54,762 nt of DNA, from the NCBI GenBank assembly GCA_009786175.1, contig WQTQ01000241.1:1-54762 (forward strand), written 5' to 3'. The stretch comes from Bacillota bacterium (lineage in GTDB: Bacteria > Bacillota_A > Clostridia > Lachnospirales > WQUN01). Positions 1-8,752 of the stretch are shown here, piece after piece; positions within the stretch are counted from its first letter, which is position 1, and every line of letters begins with the position of its first letter. A model generated the notes under the pieces. That model was not told the origin of the DNA. It was given only the letters and a program-made list of their open reading frames with translations, and searched no databases. The position numbers were made by a program, and so were the translations under genes.

Positions 1-174
1 CTGTACGCATTTGAAATGGGCGTGATGTGGAAGGAGATGGCTAAAATGACGAGTGATTATGCCCATTGCACTGACGGTTTGACTGCCTATATCGAAGATG
101 CCAAAAAGGACACGTCACGTACCCACATAACGGAGTTTGTTAAAAAATGCGAAGATAGATTACATGATGTCTGA
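1..174 (+). CDS. 3' end of an unrecognised protein (partial)
   Basis: Frame 1 is open from the window edge for 57 codons to a TGA at 172-174. The visible tail is charged and helix-like, with Met, Lys and Glu enriched, two Cys and no motif I recognise. The start lies outside the window. The next small frame begins inside its last codons (ATG at 164), which is the tight overlap expected in an operon and supports real translation of both. No function can be given. Confidence 0.55.
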   Translation: MYAFEMGVMWKEMAKMTSDYAHCTDGLTAYIEDAKKDTSRTHITEFVKKCEDRLHDV

Positions 175-316
175 TTTTTTCGTATTCCGTCAATTTTTGG
201 ACAAAGAAATCGTTGGGGATTACACAGGTGGAGTATACGAAATTATCCCCAATAAGGAATTGAGCGCGGAGCACCATAATCTGTTTTTTTCGACTGACTT
301 CGTAGGAGATGTGTAA
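164..316 (+). CDS. small 50-aa protein, unknown function
   Basis: A 50-codon frame starts with a double ATG at 164/167, overlaps the end of the preceding gene by 11 bases, and stops with TAA at 314-316, directly abutting the ATG at 317 of the GNAT gene. The protein is acidic and aromatic-rich (it begins MMSDFFVFRQF), with no signal peptide and no recognised domain. Chaining both neighbours through start/stop overlap suggests translational coupling. It could also be a degraded remnant or a small peptide substrate; nothing in view decides this. Confidence 0.4.
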   Translation: MMSDFFVFRQFLDKEIVGDYTGGVYEIIPNKELSAEHHNLFFSTDFVGDV

Positions 317-1147
317 ATGATAAATTTAAGCAAAGAACAAATCCAATCATTAATACCACTGTTTCAATGCCATATCGCCCAGGAACTGGAATATGCCTAC
401 AGAGGAGAAGCCCCGTTTGGGCATGTAGATATAAAAGTGTATGCTGATAACGCCACAAAACCGGAAACGATGCTTTTTATTAACGGCTTTGCAGGGACGG
501 GCTTGTATGGCGATGCAAGTAATTATGAGCGCAACCAAGAGATAAAGAGGTTAATCATAGATTGCTTTGATGAAGAAGAAAAAGAAGTATGGCTTTCCCT
601 ATATTCTCCGGAATGGGAGCCAGTGGTGGATAACCTGTTTGACGGCTATTCATCGTGGAAGGCACACCGACTTATACACCGCTTAAACGGCGAATCTTTT
701 CAACAACGTAGTAGTTGGCGGGACAAAATCCCGGGCGGATATGCCATGGTAAAGGTAGATGTATCGTCATATGAATTTGTCAATTGTCGTTACCCTAGTT
801 TCTACTGGAAGCCAGAGGGCAATAAATTCGGCTGGTTTCTTCTAAAGGACGGAGAAGTGGTAAGCGAATGCATTTCCGTATGGGTAGAAAAATTTGGCGT
901 TGAAAAAAATTGTGTCGAGATAGGCATTGAAACGAAAGAGGAATACAGGCGAAAAGGCTATGCTGCTTTAACGGCAACCGCCTTTGTGGAAGATTGTCTG
1001 TCACAGAAGTTAACTCCCGTATGGTGCTGTTGGAGTTTTAGAGAAGGTTCAAAAGAGCTGGCAAAAATGTTGGGCTTTGAAATTATTGAAGAAAGACGAG
1101 CTATATTTTTGAAGAAAAATATCGAAAGGAAAACAAGAAATGATTGA
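317..1147 (+). CDS. GNAT family N-acetyltransferase, ZmaR-like
   Basis: A 276-aa soluble protein. The last ~100 residues carry the acetyl-CoA fold: an IGIETKEEYRRKGYA segment matching the V/I-x-x-x-x-R-x-x-G-x-A core of GNAT enzymes (about residues 205-220), then a helix and a CCWSFREGSKELAKMLGF segment typical of the zwittermicin-resistance (ZmaR) type GNAT family. The N-terminal half is the family-specific region. Family knowledge says such enzymes acetylate a small-molecule amine; the substrate cannot be read here. It starts right behind the small 50-aa frame and overlaps the next acetyltransferase by 8 bases, so the pair is probably co-translated. Confidence 0.8.
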   Translation: MINLSKEQIQSLIPLFQCHIAQELEYAYRGEAPFGHVDIKVYADNATKPETMLFINGFAGTGLYGDASNYERNQEIKRLIIDCFDEEEKEVWLSLYSPEWEPVVDNLFDGYSSWKAHRLIHRLNGESFQQRSSWRDKIPGGYAMVKVDVSSYEFVNCRYPSFYWKPEGNKFGWFLLKDGEVVSECISVWVEKFGVEKNCVEIGIETKEEYRRKGYAALTATAFVEDCLSQKLTPVWCCWSFREGSKELAKMLGFEIIEERRAIFLKKNIERKTRND

Positions 1148-2354
1148 AATACGTGAAGGAACAAAAACCGATATACCCGAAATCGTAGAATTTCTAATGC
1201 GGATGCACGCTTCAAATAAATCGGACTGGTTTGAGGTTATGGCTGATGGAAGGCATCCTAACAACGATGTTTCCAATTTTATTATCGCGAAGAACAATGA
1301 TAAAATTGTGGCTTTGACGATATATCAGCCAATGAATTATTCGTATTGCAGCAACATCATCAAGGGGACTCGTTTGGAGAATGTTTTCTGTGAGCCGGAA
1401 TACCAAGGTGAGGGCATACTTGAAAAAATACTTGGTAAGATAGCCGAATTGTCTGATAAAAAAGGAAGCCTGCTTGAGCTTGTGTTTGTAGGGATGTATT
1501 CGTTTTTCGACAGTCTGGGTTACTCATTTGGAATACCCTGCGAAGGGGAAGGTTGTACCTACATTGTGGAAAACGAAAAAACAAACGGCAAATTTACAAT
1601 TGTGGAAGCAAGCGACGACGATATTCCCGCCATTACAGAACTTCATAAATTAGCATATAAACGAAACCTGCTAACAACATCCTTCGGATGCGACGAAATA
1701 AATTACATTAAAAATTTGTATAACGCAAGTGCGACGTATCCAAGTAAGTTTTATGTAGTAAAAACATCGGCAGGCAAGATATGCGGGTTTTTCCTTACAC
1801 AGTTAAAAGAAAAGCATATCTATATGATGGAATTGGATGACAACTGCTCGTACCACCAAATCCGTCCTTATTTAATTGAATTTTATGAAAAGCATGGTTT
1901 TAATAAAATACCCGTTATGCTTGGAAACACACATCCGATTTATACGGTTTTCAAAGGCTTCTATAACCAAAAATCACTACCGGAGTTTGGTTTTGTTAAA
2001 GTGCGTGACATTCCAAAATTTTTAATGAGTATTTCCCAAACCATAAACGAAAGACTAAAAAAGTCAACCTATGCCAATTTGACTGCTTCGTTTGTTATCG
2101 CTATGCGTAATGACAATGAAGCGTACAAACTGAACTTTGTTGACGGTGAATTAATCGAAGTTTCTCCTGTTAATATGGATTTCGGACAAGTGTTTATCGA
2201 ACGCGACAAGTTCATACAAATGCTATTCGGTAGGATTTCGCCGATAGGCATAGAAGGCGAAACATACATTAATAATTTTGAAAATATGGATTACCTTAAT
2301 ATTTTTGAAATATTGTTCCCAAAAATACCAAGCCATGTTATTTCGTTAAATTAA
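1140..2354 (+). CDS. Eis-like N-acetyltransferase (GNAT-GNAT-SCP2 architecture)
   Basis: A 404-aa protein. The N-terminal GNAT domain has the acetyl-CoA signature around residues 78-95 (VFCEPEYQGEGILEKIL, replacing the usual R-x-x-G). A second, degenerate GNAT-like region runs from about 155 to 285. The C-terminal ~110 residues resemble the SCP2-like sterol-carrier fold found at the end of Eis proteins. Eis enzymes acetylate multiple amines of aminoglycosides and other substrates; that activity is only an inference here because the canonical R/Q-x-x-G-x-G/A loop is altered (QGEG). The start overlaps the ZmaR-like gene. A 130-bp gap with a possible promoter follows. Confidence 0.7.
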   Translation: MIEIREGTKTDIPEIVEFLMRMHASNKSDWFEVMADGRHPNNDVSNFIIAKNNDKIVALTIYQPMNYSYCSNIIKGTRLENVFCEPEYQGEGILEKILGKIAELSDKKGSLLELVFVGMYSFFDSLGYSFGIPCEGEGCTYIVENEKTNGKFTIVEASDDDIPAITELHKLAYKRNLLTTSFGCDEINYIKNLYNASATYPSKFYVVKTSAGKICGFFLTQLKEKHIYMMELDDNCSYHQIRPYLIEFYEKHGFNKIPVMLGNTHPIYTVFKGFYNQKSLPEFGFVKVRDIPKFLMSISQTINERLKKSTYANLTASFVIAMRNDNEAYKLNFVDGELIEVSPVNMDFGQVFIERDKFIQMLFGRISPIGIEGETYINNFENMDYLNIFEILFPKIPSHVISLN

Positions 2355-2410
2355 CTGTACCCCGGATAATAAGCAGTAAATTATGTAGCCGCGCCTTAAA
2401 GAACTAATAC

Positions 2411-2439
2411 TTGTGTAAAAAACAACAAAATGTTAAAAT
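2411..2439 (+). promoter_or_regulatory. possible promoter for the GH3/kinase pair
   Basis: TTGTGT (2411-2416), a 17-bp spacer and TAAAAT (2434-2439). The -10 is 5/6 to consensus and the -35 is weak. It lies in the only sizeable gap (2355-2486) in this accessory run, about 48 bp before the GH3 start. Confidence 0.35.
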
Positions 2440-2486
2440 TCGTTGCAGTATAGTACACAAAAAGTATCGGGAGAAAGAGACGGCAG

Positions 2487-4178
2487 ATGTTATCCAAATT
2501 AATTTATAGATACGCAGTATTTAAAGGTACAAAAGTTTTAGTGCGGTTCAATAAAACTGCTCTAAAGCCCATGGAGTACAACCTAAAGACACTTTTTCAG
2601 GTGTTGGAGGAAAACAAAGATACGGAATATGGGCGCAAGCACAACTTTTCTGCAATACGCACAGCAGAAGATTTCAGAAGTCAGGTTCCTTATTCAAATT
2701 ACGACACATACGTGCCGTACATTGAAAAAATGAAACACGGTGAACGAAATTTTATTGCAAAGAAGCCGCCTGTATATTTTGCGTCCACAACAGGCACTAC
2801 AATGCAACGGAAAGCCATCCCTGTTTCCGCGAAAACAAGAAAAATGTTTGGGCGTTTTGGGTCTACCTTTGGCTTTGCGATTATAAACAGACAATTGAAA
2901 AATTTATGGAAAAAGGGCAAAATTTTAAACATAATGGAAATGAAAACAACGGATTTCCCATGCGGTGTTAAATATGGTCCTGTATCGGGTATGTTAATAA
3001 AAACGGTAAAACGTTATTTCCCATATACCACAACAACACCTTCAAAGTGTGTTTTTACAAACTATGTATTCGACAATAGTTACGTTCATTTGCGTTTTGC
3101 CCTTGTCTACAGAAAATTAAGCGGAATATCTTCTGCATTTATGTCGTCGGTTACCGGTCTTTTTTGGTATTTGAAGGATAATTGGGAAACGCTGGTGGAC
3201 GACATTGATAAAGGAACAATAAACAAAAAAATAGATATGCCTGATGAAGTGCGTCGTTCGTTGATGAAAAAAATCAAGCCTGATCCTATCCGTGCTGCAG
3301 AATTGCGCAAGGAATTTGAAAAAGGTTTTGACGGTGATGTATTTAAGCGCGTTTGGCCGGACTTAGCTTTTATTTATGCCATAGGAAGCGGTGCGTTTGT
3401 TCCTCATGTAGAAAAGGCAAAAATATTTACCGGCGGGGTACCGATGTACTTTAGTTTTTTTGCTGCCTCCGAGTCATTAATGGCCGTTTGTACCGAAATG
3501 GATACTCTTCGTTACGCGTTGCTGCCCGAATCGGCATTTTATGAATTTATTCCCATAGAAAATTGCGGTGACGAAAACCCAATGTCACTTACATTGGATC
3601 AAGTTAAGTTGGGTGAGGAATACGAAATTGTGTTAACCAATACATCAGGTTTTTACCGTTATCGTATAGGTGATGTTGTCAAAATTGTAGGGATGTACGG
3701 AAATACGCCGGAAATACGGTTTTCGTATCGTTTAAGCCAGGAAATTAACATTGTAAACGAAAAAATGAATGACAGTCATATTCAATGGGCGGTTGGGCAA
3801 TGCGAAGAGGCATTTGGGTGTAATATATTGGAGTACTCGGTGTTTCCGCAAATAGAGCCGCTGCCGGGCAAATACGTGATCTTTATAGAAGGTGACAATG
3901 AAAAATTAAGACCGATATTACGCCCGTTGCGTAACATGCTGGAAGAAAAATTATCAGTCGCACACCCCAGGTTTGGAGGATATATAAAATCCGGAGTTTT
4001 GGCTCCGATAGAATTAAAGCTTGTCAAAGAACAGACATTCGCGCTTTATCGTGAGTTTATGATTAAGAATGGAACTTCGGCAAACCAGATAAAACCCGTA
4101 CGGATAATTGACACGCCCGAAAAGGAAAAATTTTTCTTCGAACGGGTAGAGGAAAAAGAGGAAAATGCTGATGAGTGA
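2487..4178 (+). CDS. GH3 family acyl-amido synthetase-like protein
   Basis: A 563-aa protein of GH3 family length. Diagnostic features are the ATP/AMP loop STTGTT at residues 100-105, the acyl-site region with FMSSVTGLFWYL near residues 210-225, and the YRYRIGD motif near residue 390 that GH3 enzymes use for adenylate binding. GH3 enzymes adenylate a carboxylic acid and join it to an amino acid or other amine; plant members conjugate auxin and jasmonate. Bacterial homologues exist, mostly without a known substrate. The start is ATG behind GGGAGAAAGAG. The end overlaps the APH-like kinase gene, so the two are probably co-expressed. The substrate is unknown. Confidence 0.85.
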   Translation: MLSKLIYRYAVFKGTKVLVRFNKTALKPMEYNLKTLFQVLEENKDTEYGRKHNFSAIRTAEDFRSQVPYSNYDTYVPYIEKMKHGERNFIAKKPPVYFASTTGTTMQRKAIPVSAKTRKMFGRFGSTFGFAIINRQLKNLWKKGKILNIMEMKTTDFPCGVKYGPVSGMLIKTVKRYFPYTTTTPSKCVFTNYVFDNSYVHLRFALVYRKLSGISSAFMSSVTGLFWYLKDNWETLVDDIDKGTINKKIDMPDEVRRSLMKKIKPDPIRAAELRKEFEKGFDGDVFKRVWPDLAFIYAIGSGAFVPHVEKAKIFTGGVPMYFSFFAASESLMAVCTEMDTLRYALLPESAFYEFIPIENCGDENPMSLTLDQVKLGEEYEIVLTNTSGFYRYRIGDVVKIVGMYGNTPEIRFSYRLSQEINIVNEKMNDSHIQWAVGQCEEAFGCNILEYSVFPQIEPLPGKYVIFIEGDNEKLRPILRPLRNMLEEKLSVAHPRFGGYIKSGVLAPIELKLVKEQTFALYREFMIKNGTSANQIKPVRIIDTPEKEKFFFERVEEKEENADE

Positions 4179-5199
4179 TTTAATTTTCAACACAGAAACA
4201 CTAAAGGACGCTTTAGGTAAAATGCTGAACGCAGCCATAATCCACGCAGACTATCAAACCACACAACTACAAGGCGGCACAATAGGTGATGTGCAGCTTA
4301 TTTCCGGCATGGCAGAAACCGCAACAGGCGATAAACTGCCCTACCGTATCGTTCTAAAAAGCACGAAAAAATGGGAACGTTATTGGGACCCGGGTTCCTG
4401 GCGGAAGGAATACGACTTTTACAAATCCGACTTTGGCAAAACATTTACAGACGGGCTTCACTGGCCAGAGTGCTACCTTGCAGAAATTAATGAAGACGAA
4501 ACGGAAACCCGCTTATGGCTGGAGTACATCGATGGCGTATCAGGTTTGGATTTAACTGTAGATATGTACGAACGGGCGGCTTATGAACTTGGGCGGTTTC
4601 AAGGGAAGCTGTATGCCGAACAGCCCCCGGTGCTGCAAAACTTAACCAACCTAAGTAAAACAGATTATCCCAAAAATTTTTACCTGCATTACCGCTCCTG
4701 GCCAGAGGTATACGACTATATCCGTGATGAAAACTGTGAACTTCCAAAACATATTTGTCAAATGCTGATTGACTTTGACCGGCGTTCGGATGATGTGTGG
4801 ACGTGTATCCAAAAGCTGCCTGTTGTGCTGTGCCACAGAGATTTTTGGGTGACAAATATTTTTTCAACTGGTCCGAAAATCAGACCAGTTGAAAACGACA
4901 AAATCATTCTTATAGACTGGGACACCGCCGGGTGGGGCCATATGGGCGAAGACTTGGCAAGCCTTATTGCGGACGAGGCGGACGTGGAAAATATGATAGA
5001 AATTTATCAGCGGTGCATTCCCGCCTATTACAAGGGCTTTTCTGAGTATGTGGACATTTCCCATATCACGGATAATTGCGTCCGTGAGTTTATTCTTCTT
5101 TTGTTTGGCTACAGGCTTGTAGAGTGGTACAAATTTGTAAAATCGGACGGCAAAATGCCCCATTTAAATGCTTTGCAAAAAATCTATGAGATGTTATAA
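4171..5199 (+). CDS. aminoglycoside phosphotransferase (APH)-family kinase
   Basis: About 342 aa. The catalytic Brenner motif HRDFWVTNIF lies near residues 222-231, followed about 25 residues later by LIDWDTAGWG carrying the metal-binding Asp. This fold phosphorylates aminoglycosides, choline, homoserine or other small hydroxyl compounds; the substrate here is unknown. I chose ATG 4171 (8 nt after AGAGGA) over ATG 4165, which lies only 2 nt from that site. Either start overlaps the end of the GH3 gene. A hairpin with a T-rich tail follows at 5202, closing the accessory operon. Confidence 0.8.
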   Translation: MSDLIFNTETLKDALGKMLNAAIIHADYQTTQLQGGTIGDVQLISGMAETATGDKLPYRIVLKSTKKWERYWDPGSWRKEYDFYKSDFGKTFTDGLHWPECYLAEINEDETETRLWLEYIDGVSGLDLTVDMYERAAYELGRFQGKLYAEQPPVLQNLTNLSKTDYPKNFYLHYRSWPEVYDYIRDENCELPKHICQMLIDFDRRSDDVWTCIQKLPVVLCHRDFWVTNIFSTGPKIRPVENDKIILIDWDTAGWGHMGEDLASLIADEADVENMIEIYQRCIPAYYKGFSEYVDISHITDNCVREFILLLFGYRLVEWYKFVKSDGKMPHLNALQKIYEML

Positions 5200-5201
5200 T
5201 G

Positions 5202-5236
5202 AAATAGCGTAATTTACTGTTACGCTATTTTCTTTT
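5202..5236 (+). terminator. intrinsic terminator after the APH gene
   Basis: An 11-bp perfect stem AAATAGCGTAA / TTACGCTATTT (5202-5212 with 5220-5230), a 7-nt loop and the T-rich tail TTCTTTTTATTT. It ends only ~20 nt before the ATG of the NYN gene, so any transcript reaching that gene from upstream must pass this hairpin. It could act as an attenuator rather than a full stop. Confidence 0.75.
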
Positions 5237-5256
5237 TATTTACGAGGAGTTTTTTT

Positions 5257-6708
5257 ATGGCAAGCAACACCGCAATTTTCTACGATATAGAAAATTTAAT
5301 GGGTATATTTAACGGTAAAACAAATACCGGCTTACATTTAGACGAAATTTACAGGCGAGTACTGGCTATGGATGGGGTCACCGGCGTTTCTATACAACGC
5401 GCCTATGCAGACTGGGCTGTGCCTATGTATCGCAATTTACGCAACTCTGTGCTTCAAGTGGGCATAGAGCCGATACAAATATTTAATACAAACCAAAACG
5501 ACAGGGTAAAAAACGCAGCGGATGTAAGTCTGATAATCGACGCGGTAGACCTTGCTGCCCGCCGTCCGGAAATTGATAATTTCGTCATTGCTTCCGGTGA
5601 CGGTATTTTTGCGTTCTTATCAAAAAAATTACACGAACATGGCAAGCGTGTAATTGGCTGTGGTTTTGAAAAAGTCGTAAATATGATTTTCCGCAACTCT
5701 TGCGATTATTTTATCGCACTTGAAAAAGCAGACGAATCTATTATTGTAACGGCAACAAACCGCAGTTCAAAGCCGGAACCAGTCAAGGCTGCAGAAGTCT
5801 CTGTTGCAGAAAAAAAAGAGAAAAAAGTTTTGCGGAAAAAATCCGTAACGTTGCCAAAAACAAAATATACAGAAATTTTGCTGGCTTCCGGCATAGTGCC
5901 GCCACAAGATACGGGTGATGTGTCAAGTATTATGAATATGGTCCGCCAAATGGTGGATGCCTTATTTGTGGAAGGCACAAAAGATTTGCCGGGGCTGGAA
6001 ATTTCTATTTTCGCAAACTATATAAGCCATTATTTGCCTAGCTTCAAAGTGCGCTCTTTGGGCTTTAAAGGTATAGGCGAGTTTATGCGGTTTATGCTTA
6101 CGGGCAGCCAGTATTGTACGTATTCTGTCGCAGACAATGTTGTTTTAATGGCTCCGCGGGCAACGGCCGAAGCTGCAAACGGCAAAATTGTAGATGAAGT
6201 TAACGGTTTATTGATAGTAACTTCCGAAGGAGAGCGGTACAATTCCGTATTTAATGTTACGCCGGGTATGCAGTTTGTGTATACCGTGCAAAAGCAGGAT
6301 ACGGCAAAGCCAAAAAAATCGCGTAAGTCGGCACAATCCAAAAAAACTAAAAACGCCGAGCTTCCTCAACCGGTGGAAACTGTTCAGGTGGAAGAAGGTA
6401 CAATCCGCAAGGTAATAAAAGAGCAATTTGATCAATTGTCAGCTGCCGATGCTTTACCGCCTACCGAACTTAGTCAGTTGACAAAGCGTGAGTATTCGTT
6501 AGCCACATTTGGTGTTCGTGCGCCAATATTACGTGAAATAGATACCCAAAAAGATTTGCGGGAACAACGCACATTAAACGGCAAAGTAAAGTACTGGAAA
6601 GAACCATTTGTGTTTCATGGCAAGCAGTATCTAATTTACAAAGAATGGGCAAACCTGCACAAGAAACGTTTCATTGCTTGGTGTGCCGGGTTTAAGCCAA
6701 TACTGTGA
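5257..6708 (+). CDS. NYN domain (PIN-like RNase) plus OST-HTH/LOTUS-type protein
   Basis: A 483-aa protein. Residues ~4-155 form an NYN/LabA-like PIN domain: the opening IFYDIENLMG supplies the first acidic pair, DVSLIIDAVD and FVIASGDGIF supply the later conserved Asp residues, and the domain ends in a CGFEKVVN stretch. A basic linker (~170-200) precedes an OST-HTH/LOTUS-like winged helix (~205-300). A Lys-rich linker follows, then a C-terminal ~90-residue domain I do not recognise. NYN domains are predicted metal-dependent RNases and LOTUS domains bind RNA, so RNA processing is the likely role. RBS ACGAGGAG; the stop overlaps the GTG of ftsQ. Confidence 0.8.
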   Translation: MASNTAIFYDIENLMGIFNGKTNTGLHLDEIYRRVLAMDGVTGVSIQRAYADWAVPMYRNLRNSVLQVGIEPIQIFNTNQNDRVKNAADVSLIIDAVDLAARRPEIDNFVIASGDGIFAFLSKKLHEHGKRVIGCGFEKVVNMIFRNSCDYFIALEKADESIIVTATNRSSKPEPVKAAEVSVAEKKEKKVLRKKSVTLPKTKYTEILLASGIVPPQDTGDVSSIMNMVRQMVDALFVEGTKDLPGLEISIFANYISHYLPSFKVRSLGFKGIGEFMRFMLTGSQYCTYSVADNVVLMAPRATAEAANGKIVDEVNGLLIVTSEGERYNSVFNVTPGMQFVYTVQKQDTAKPKKSRKSAQSKKTKNAELPQPVETVQVEEGTIRKVIKEQFDQLSAADALPPTELSQLTKREYSLATFGVRAPILREIDTQKDLREQRTLNGKVKYWKEPFVFHGKQYLIYKEWANLHKKRFIAWCAGFKPIL

Positions 6709-7430
6709 GTTTTAGCGGCAAAAAATTTAAAATAACTATTGCCATTTGTTGTGTTGTGTTAGTCATAATACTTGTGTTGGTATCTCCGTTATTCTACATT
6801 CAAGAAGTTATAATACAAGGGAATAGCCGGGTTGGCCGCTTTGTAATTGAAAATAAGCTTGGAATTTTCCCTACCACTAACATTTTGTCATTTAACACAA
6901 GAAACGCCCGCAGACGGATAATGACCAACTTGTATATTGATAATGTACATTTTAGACGCGATTTGCCCGGGCGTTTGTATGTTACAGTAGTCGAGCGGCG
7001 GCCAAGTGCTTACGTAGAACATTTTGGCAGTTTTCTGCGTTTGGATGATAATGGACGCGTGTTGGAAATTAGACCGTATACCATAGAGCCATTGCCGCTT
7101 TTGGAAGGGCTGCAGTTTTCCCGCTTTGTACTTGGCGAAATTTTAGACGTAGCAAATGCCACAGACTTTGATGCTGTGGTTTTGTACACCCAATTGCTTG
7201 TTGCCCACGATCTTATACACAGCATTTCTCACATAAATGTGTCTGACCCTACGAATATTCGTATTTTTGTTAATTACTTAGATTTCCATGTTGGCGGAAT
7301 TACAGATGCGGATGAAAAAGTACGAACCATTGTACAAATACTGTACGCGTTGCCAGATGCTGGAAGAATACGCGCCTTTGTTGATATGAAAGAAATAAGG
7401 CCACAATATAATCTCGAGTTACTGCAATAA
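6705..7430 (+). CDS. ftsQ: cell-division protein FtsQ/DivIB
   Basis: A 241-aa single-pass membrane protein with a short cytoplasmic N-terminus, one hydrophobic helix at about residues 9-31 and a POTRA-type domain beginning FYIQEVIIQGNSRV. The LPGRLYVTVVERRPSAYV segment is typical of FtsQ/DivIB. It would act in the FtsQLB(DivIB-DivIC-FtsL) complex at the septum. The start is GTG at 6705, overlapping the TGA of the NYN gene by 4 bases, so the two are translationally coupled. ftsZ follows with its own promoter. Confidence 0.88.
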   Translation: MSFSGKKFKITIAICCVVLVIILVLVSPLFYIQEVIIQGNSRVGRFVIENKLGIFPTTNILSFNTRNARRRIMTNLYIDNVHFRRDLPGRLYVTVVERRPSAYVEHFGSFLRLDDNGRVLEIRPYTIEPLPLLEGLQFSRFVLGEILDVANATDFDAVVLYTQLLVAHDLIHSISHINVSDPTNIRIFVNYLDFHVGGITDADEKVRTIVQILYALPDAGRIRAFVDMKEIRPQYNLELLQ

Positions 7431-7435
7431 AATGC

Positions 7436-7464
7436 TTGCACAATTGAAGTAATCATTGTATAGT
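7436..7464 (+). promoter_or_regulatory. promoter of ftsZ
   Basis: TTGCAC (7436-7441), 17-bp spacer, TATAGT (7459-7464). The predicted transcription start (~7471) falls on the in-frame ATG at 7470, which excludes that ATG for this transcript and supports the TTG start at 7521. Confidence 0.6.
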
Positions 7465-7520
7465 ATTATATGAACAAATTGTTAAATTTTCTGATTACAC
7501 TCTATGAGGAGGCAATTCCT

Positions 7521-8687
7521 TTGATAGATATTGATAATTCACACGAATTAAAAGCAAAAATTAAAGTCATCGGTGTAGGTGGCGGCGGCGGTAATGCCGT
7601 AGATCGTATGATCGAAGATCAGATTGTAGATGTCGAATTCATTTCCGCCAATACAGACAGTAAGGCTCTTTCAAAATCCAGGGCTACTGTTCGTATTCAA
7701 TTAGGCGAAAAATTAACCCGTGGTTTGGGTGCGGGCAGTAAGCCGGAAGTAGGAAAACGCGCAGCTGAAGAATCCCGCGAGTTGTTGGTAAATGCTATTG
7801 GCGCAGATACAGACATGCTGTTTATCACTGCCGGCATGGGTGGTGGCACCGGTACAGGTGCCGCTCCTGTTATCGCAGGCATTGCCCGTGAAATGGGTGT
7901 TCTTACCGTTGGCGTTGTTACAAAGCCTTTCGAATTTGAAGGGATTGCTCGTATGCGCAACGCAGAAGCCGGTATAGAAGAGTTAAAGAAAAACGTTGAC
8001 ACAATTGTTATCGTTCCCAACGATCGCCTAGACTACATCATTGACGAAGATGCTACGGTTGAAGATTCTTTCCGTATGGCAGATGAAGTTTTGCGCCAGG
8101 GCGTTGCCGGTATTTCCGGTGTAATTCTTGACGACGGTTTGATTAACCTTGACTTTGCAGACGTTGAAACCATTATGAAGGATAAAGGTCTTGCTCATAT
8201 GGGCGTTGGCCGTGCATCCGGCAAAAACAAAATCGAAAACGCTACCCAGGAAGCTCTTAGCAGCCCATTGTTGGAAACATCTACAAGGGGCGCAAGATAT
8301 ATTCTTATTGCATTTACCGGGGACAGCAACATGGCTCTTAGGGCCATACGCAATGCTGCCACCGAAGTTAAAAAGACCCTTAACCCGGAAGCTGTTATCA
8401 TATTTGGTACAACAATTAACGATGACTTTAAAGACGAAGTTATGGTTACAATTGTTGCCACCGGCATAGAAGACGTGGAAGAAGAAGTTGTGATACAAAC
8501 ACCTTCCCAACCGGAAACTGTTGCGTTTACAGTTAGGGGCAGTGACGAGCCGCCGGAAATTCAACCAATAAGAACCGAGTCTGCGGCAGATGAGTACGAT
8601 GGCCCAAGCTTTGTTACTATTGATGAAAACGAAGGAATTAAAACTCCAAGTTTCTTGCGTGAATGGAGAAACAGGTCAGGTAGATAA
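7521..8687 (+). CDS. ftsZ: cell-division GTPase FtsZ
   Basis: 388 aa from the TTG start. It contains [13 protein letters not shown] at the N-terminus, the tubulin/FtsZ GTP signature [10 protein letters not shown] near residues 108-117, and an NDRLD T6-loop region. A variable acidic linker leads to a short C-terminal peptide ([11 protein letters not shown]) resembling the conserved tail that binds FtsA/SepF/ZapD-type partners. TTG 7521 is chosen because GAGGAGG (7506-7512) sits 8 nt upstream and the promoter covers the earlier ATG at 7470. It forms the Z ring. Immediately downstream is an unusual hairpin reaching into the ribosome site of the next gene. Confidence 0.96.
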   Translation: MIDIDNSHELKAKIKVIGVGGGGGNAVDRMIEDQIVDVEFISANTDSKALSKSRATVRIQLGEKLTRGLGAGSKPEVGKRAAEESRELLVNAIGADTDMLFITAGMGGGTGTGAAPVIAGIAREMGVLTVGVVTKPFEFEGIARMRNAEAGIEELKKNVDTIVIVPNDRLDYIIDEDATVEDSFRMADEVLRQGVAGISGVILDDGLINLDFADVETIMKDKGLAHMGVGRASGKNKIENATQEALSSPLLETSTRGARYILIAFTGDSNMALRAIRNAATEVKKTLNPEAVIIFGTTINDDFKDEVMVTIVATGIEDVEEEVVIQTPSQPETVAFTVRGSDEPPEIQPIRTESAADEYDGPSFVTIDENEGIKTPSFLREWRNRSGR

Positions 8688-8704
8688 ATTTGCATAAAAT
8701 ATAT

Positions 8705-8752
8705 AAAAAAGTCCAACCTAATTATAACCAACAATTAGGAAGGACTTTTTTT
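8705..8752 (+). terminator. long hairpin after ftsZ that contains the dacF ribosome-binding site
   Basis: AAAAAAGTCC (8705-8714) pairs with GGACTTTTTT (8742-8751). After a 2x2 A/A internal loop, CCTAATT (8717-8723) pairs with AATTAGG (8733-8739), leaving a 9-nt loop. The 3' arm ends in a T-run like an intrinsic terminator, but the same arm holds the Shine-Dalgarno AGGAAGGA of the next gene, whose ATG is at 8753. It may therefore act as an attenuator and/or translation-blocking structure for dacF. Confidence 0.7.
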
